Made by a program: the position numbers and the translations under genes
Notes under the pieces: model-generated
What the model was told of the DNA's origin: nothing
The model's database searches: none
The model's input: the letters and a program-made list of their open reading frames with translations, nothing else
Assembly (NCBI GenBank): GCA_041740935.1
Contig: JBGSLA010000162.1
Location: 1 to 5,406 of the forward strand
DNA length: 5,406 bases
Source: JBGSLA01 sp041740935
GTDB lineage: Bacteria; Desulfobacterota; Desulfobaccia; Desulfobaccales; 0-14-0-80-60-11
Direction: 5' to 3'
Shown here: positions 4,871 through 5,406 of the stretch, in pieces
Layout of the letters: each line of letters starts with the position of its first letter
How positions within the stretch are numbered: position 1 is the stretch's first letter

Positions 4871-5406
4871 TCTCCAGGGCCACCCGGGCGGCCCGCTGCG
4901 AGGCCCCGGGCAGGCCCAGGCCCTTTACCACCCGAGCCAGACCCCGCCCAAGCTCCTGAACGCGGGCCATATCCTTGATCCAGCTCAGCGCCTCCCCGGC
5001 CAGGCGCTCCGGCGTGCAATCCTCCTGGATGAGTTCGGGGAACATCCCCTCCCCGGCCAAGAGATTGGCCATGCCGATGTGGTCCACCCGGATGAGCAGT
5101 TTGGCCACCCGGTAGGTCAGGGGCGCCAGCCGGTAGATAATCACCGTGGGGGTCCCGGCCAGGGCCGCCTCCACGGTCACGGTGCCCGAGGCCACCACCG
5201 CCAAATGCGCCGCCGCCAGCGCCGCATAGGCCTGGCCGGGGATTATTTTGAGGAGAGGGCCGGGGGACGGCGAATCCTCCGCCAGCCCCTCAAACTCCCT
5301 TCCTAGCTCCCATTGAACGGGAGCTTGAGGCTCCTGCCTGTGCTGCACCGGCTGGAAGCCTGTGCTCCCTTTTGTATCGGGTTGGGAGGGGGGTTTGGGG
5401 GGAGGG
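4842..5406 (-). CDS. lpxB: Lipid-A-disaccharide synthase, C-terminal part
   Basis: LpxB, a peripheral inner-membrane GT-B glycosyltransferase (family GT19), joins UDP-2,3-diacylglucosamine and lipid X to make the lipid A disaccharide. The frame is open from the window edge (5406) to TGA 4842, so only the C-terminal 187 or so codons are present; a GTG at 5348 is internal, not the start. Recognisable blocks are PGQAYAALAAAHLAVVASGT (around 5237-5180), TVTVEAALAGTPTVIIYRLA, PLTYRVAKLLIRVDHIGMAN and LLAGEGMFPELIQEDCTPER, as in proteobacterial LpxB. Upstream of LGREFEGLAED the expected homologous sequence is replaced by Pro/Gln-rich residues (PPKPPSQPDTKGSTGFQPV and onward) encoded by a palindromic repeat and a G/C-run tract, without breaking the frame. 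This lies in the loop that normally follows the conserved LP-x-AP strand, so the enzyme may still work, but activity is unproven. Confidence 0.85.
   Translation of the reverse strand, partial: PPPKPPSQPDTKGSTGFQPVQHRQEPQAPVQWELGREFEGLAEDSPSPGPLLKIIPGQAYAALAAAHLAVVASGTVTVEAALAGTPTVIIYRLAPLTYRVAKLLIRVDHIGMANLLAGEGMFPELIQEDCTPERLAGEALSWIKDMARVQELGRGLARVVKGLGLPGASQRAARVALEIMQGSVGRV
5305..5369. repeat. Palindromic (REP-like) repeat inside lpxB
   Basis: Three nested or adjacent hairpins lie here on the plus strand: AGCTCCC/GGGAGCT (5305-5311 with 5319-5325, seven perfect pairs), GGAGC/GCTCC (within 5320-5334), and CACCGGCT/AGCCTGTG (5346-5353 with 5357-5364, one mismatch). An outer GGGAGC (5319-5324) also matches GCTCCC (5364-5369). 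Such dense palindromes are unusual in coding DNA. In the lpxB frame it encodes GSTGFQPVQHRQEPQAPVQW plus two residues. Confidence 0.6.
5379..5406 (+). other. G-run tract able to form a G-quadruplex
   Basis: The plus strand has five runs of three or more G (5379-5381, 5384-5386, 5388-5393, 5397-5402, 5404-5406) separated by 1-3 bases. This satisfies the simple quadruplex pattern G3+N1-7 repeated four times. It lies on the non-template (antisense) side of lpxB and continues to the window edge. Confidence 0.5.

Noticed and set aside
4646..5019. Minus-strand frames of 69 and 116 codons overlapping the lpxB end.
   Set aside because: They are out of frame with lpxB, have Gly/Pro/Arg-rich translations without motifs, and partly run through the palindrome.

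Overview
The window reads as a chromosomal piece of a GC-rich Gram-negative bacterium. LpxB (lipid A synthesis) and a signal-peptide lipoprotein argue for an outer membrane. The RibBA, RibE, RibH and NusB sequences and their gene order resemble those of Deltaproteobacteria (Desulfobacterota); that placement is an inference from remembered family sequences, not from a search. All convincing genes lie on the minus strand, so the region is read from high to low coordinates.

Layout in transcription order: (1) 5406-4842, the 3' part of lpxB, open through the window edge and carrying an in-frame palindromic repeat. (2) 4841-4443, a 399-base gap with three GC-rich hairpins and a short GC3-rich plus-strand reading frame that may be a gene remnant. 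(3) 4442-3390, fbaB, a class I DhnA-type fructose-bisphosphate aldolase. (4) 3389-3176, a gap dominated by 7-base tandem repeats in inverted orientation around an AT-rich core. (5) 3175-2534 ribE, then a 201-base gap with a promoter, an operator-like palindrome and a foldable leader, then ribBA (2332-1130), ribH (1119-655) and nusB (649-233). (6) 159-1, the start of a small glycine-zipper lipoprotein with its own strong ribosome binding site.

ribE, ribBA and ribH together supply GTP cyclohydrolase II, DHBP synthase, lumazine synthase and riboflavin synthase, which is the whole riboflavin pathway except the RibD deaminase/reductase and the phosphatase step. ribD, often the first gene of such clusters, is not here; fbaB lies upstream instead. 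ribBA, ribH and nusB are packed with gaps of 10 and 5 bases and are probably co-transcribed and translationally coupled. Nothing resembles an FMN riboswitch.

No clearly new biological system is visible. The best leads are the repeat inside lpxB that is related to an intergenic repeat about 700 bases away, the heptamer-repeat element against the fbaB stop codon, the palindrome over the -10 box ahead of ribBA, and a His-to-Gln change at the expected metal-ligand position of the DHBP synthase domain.
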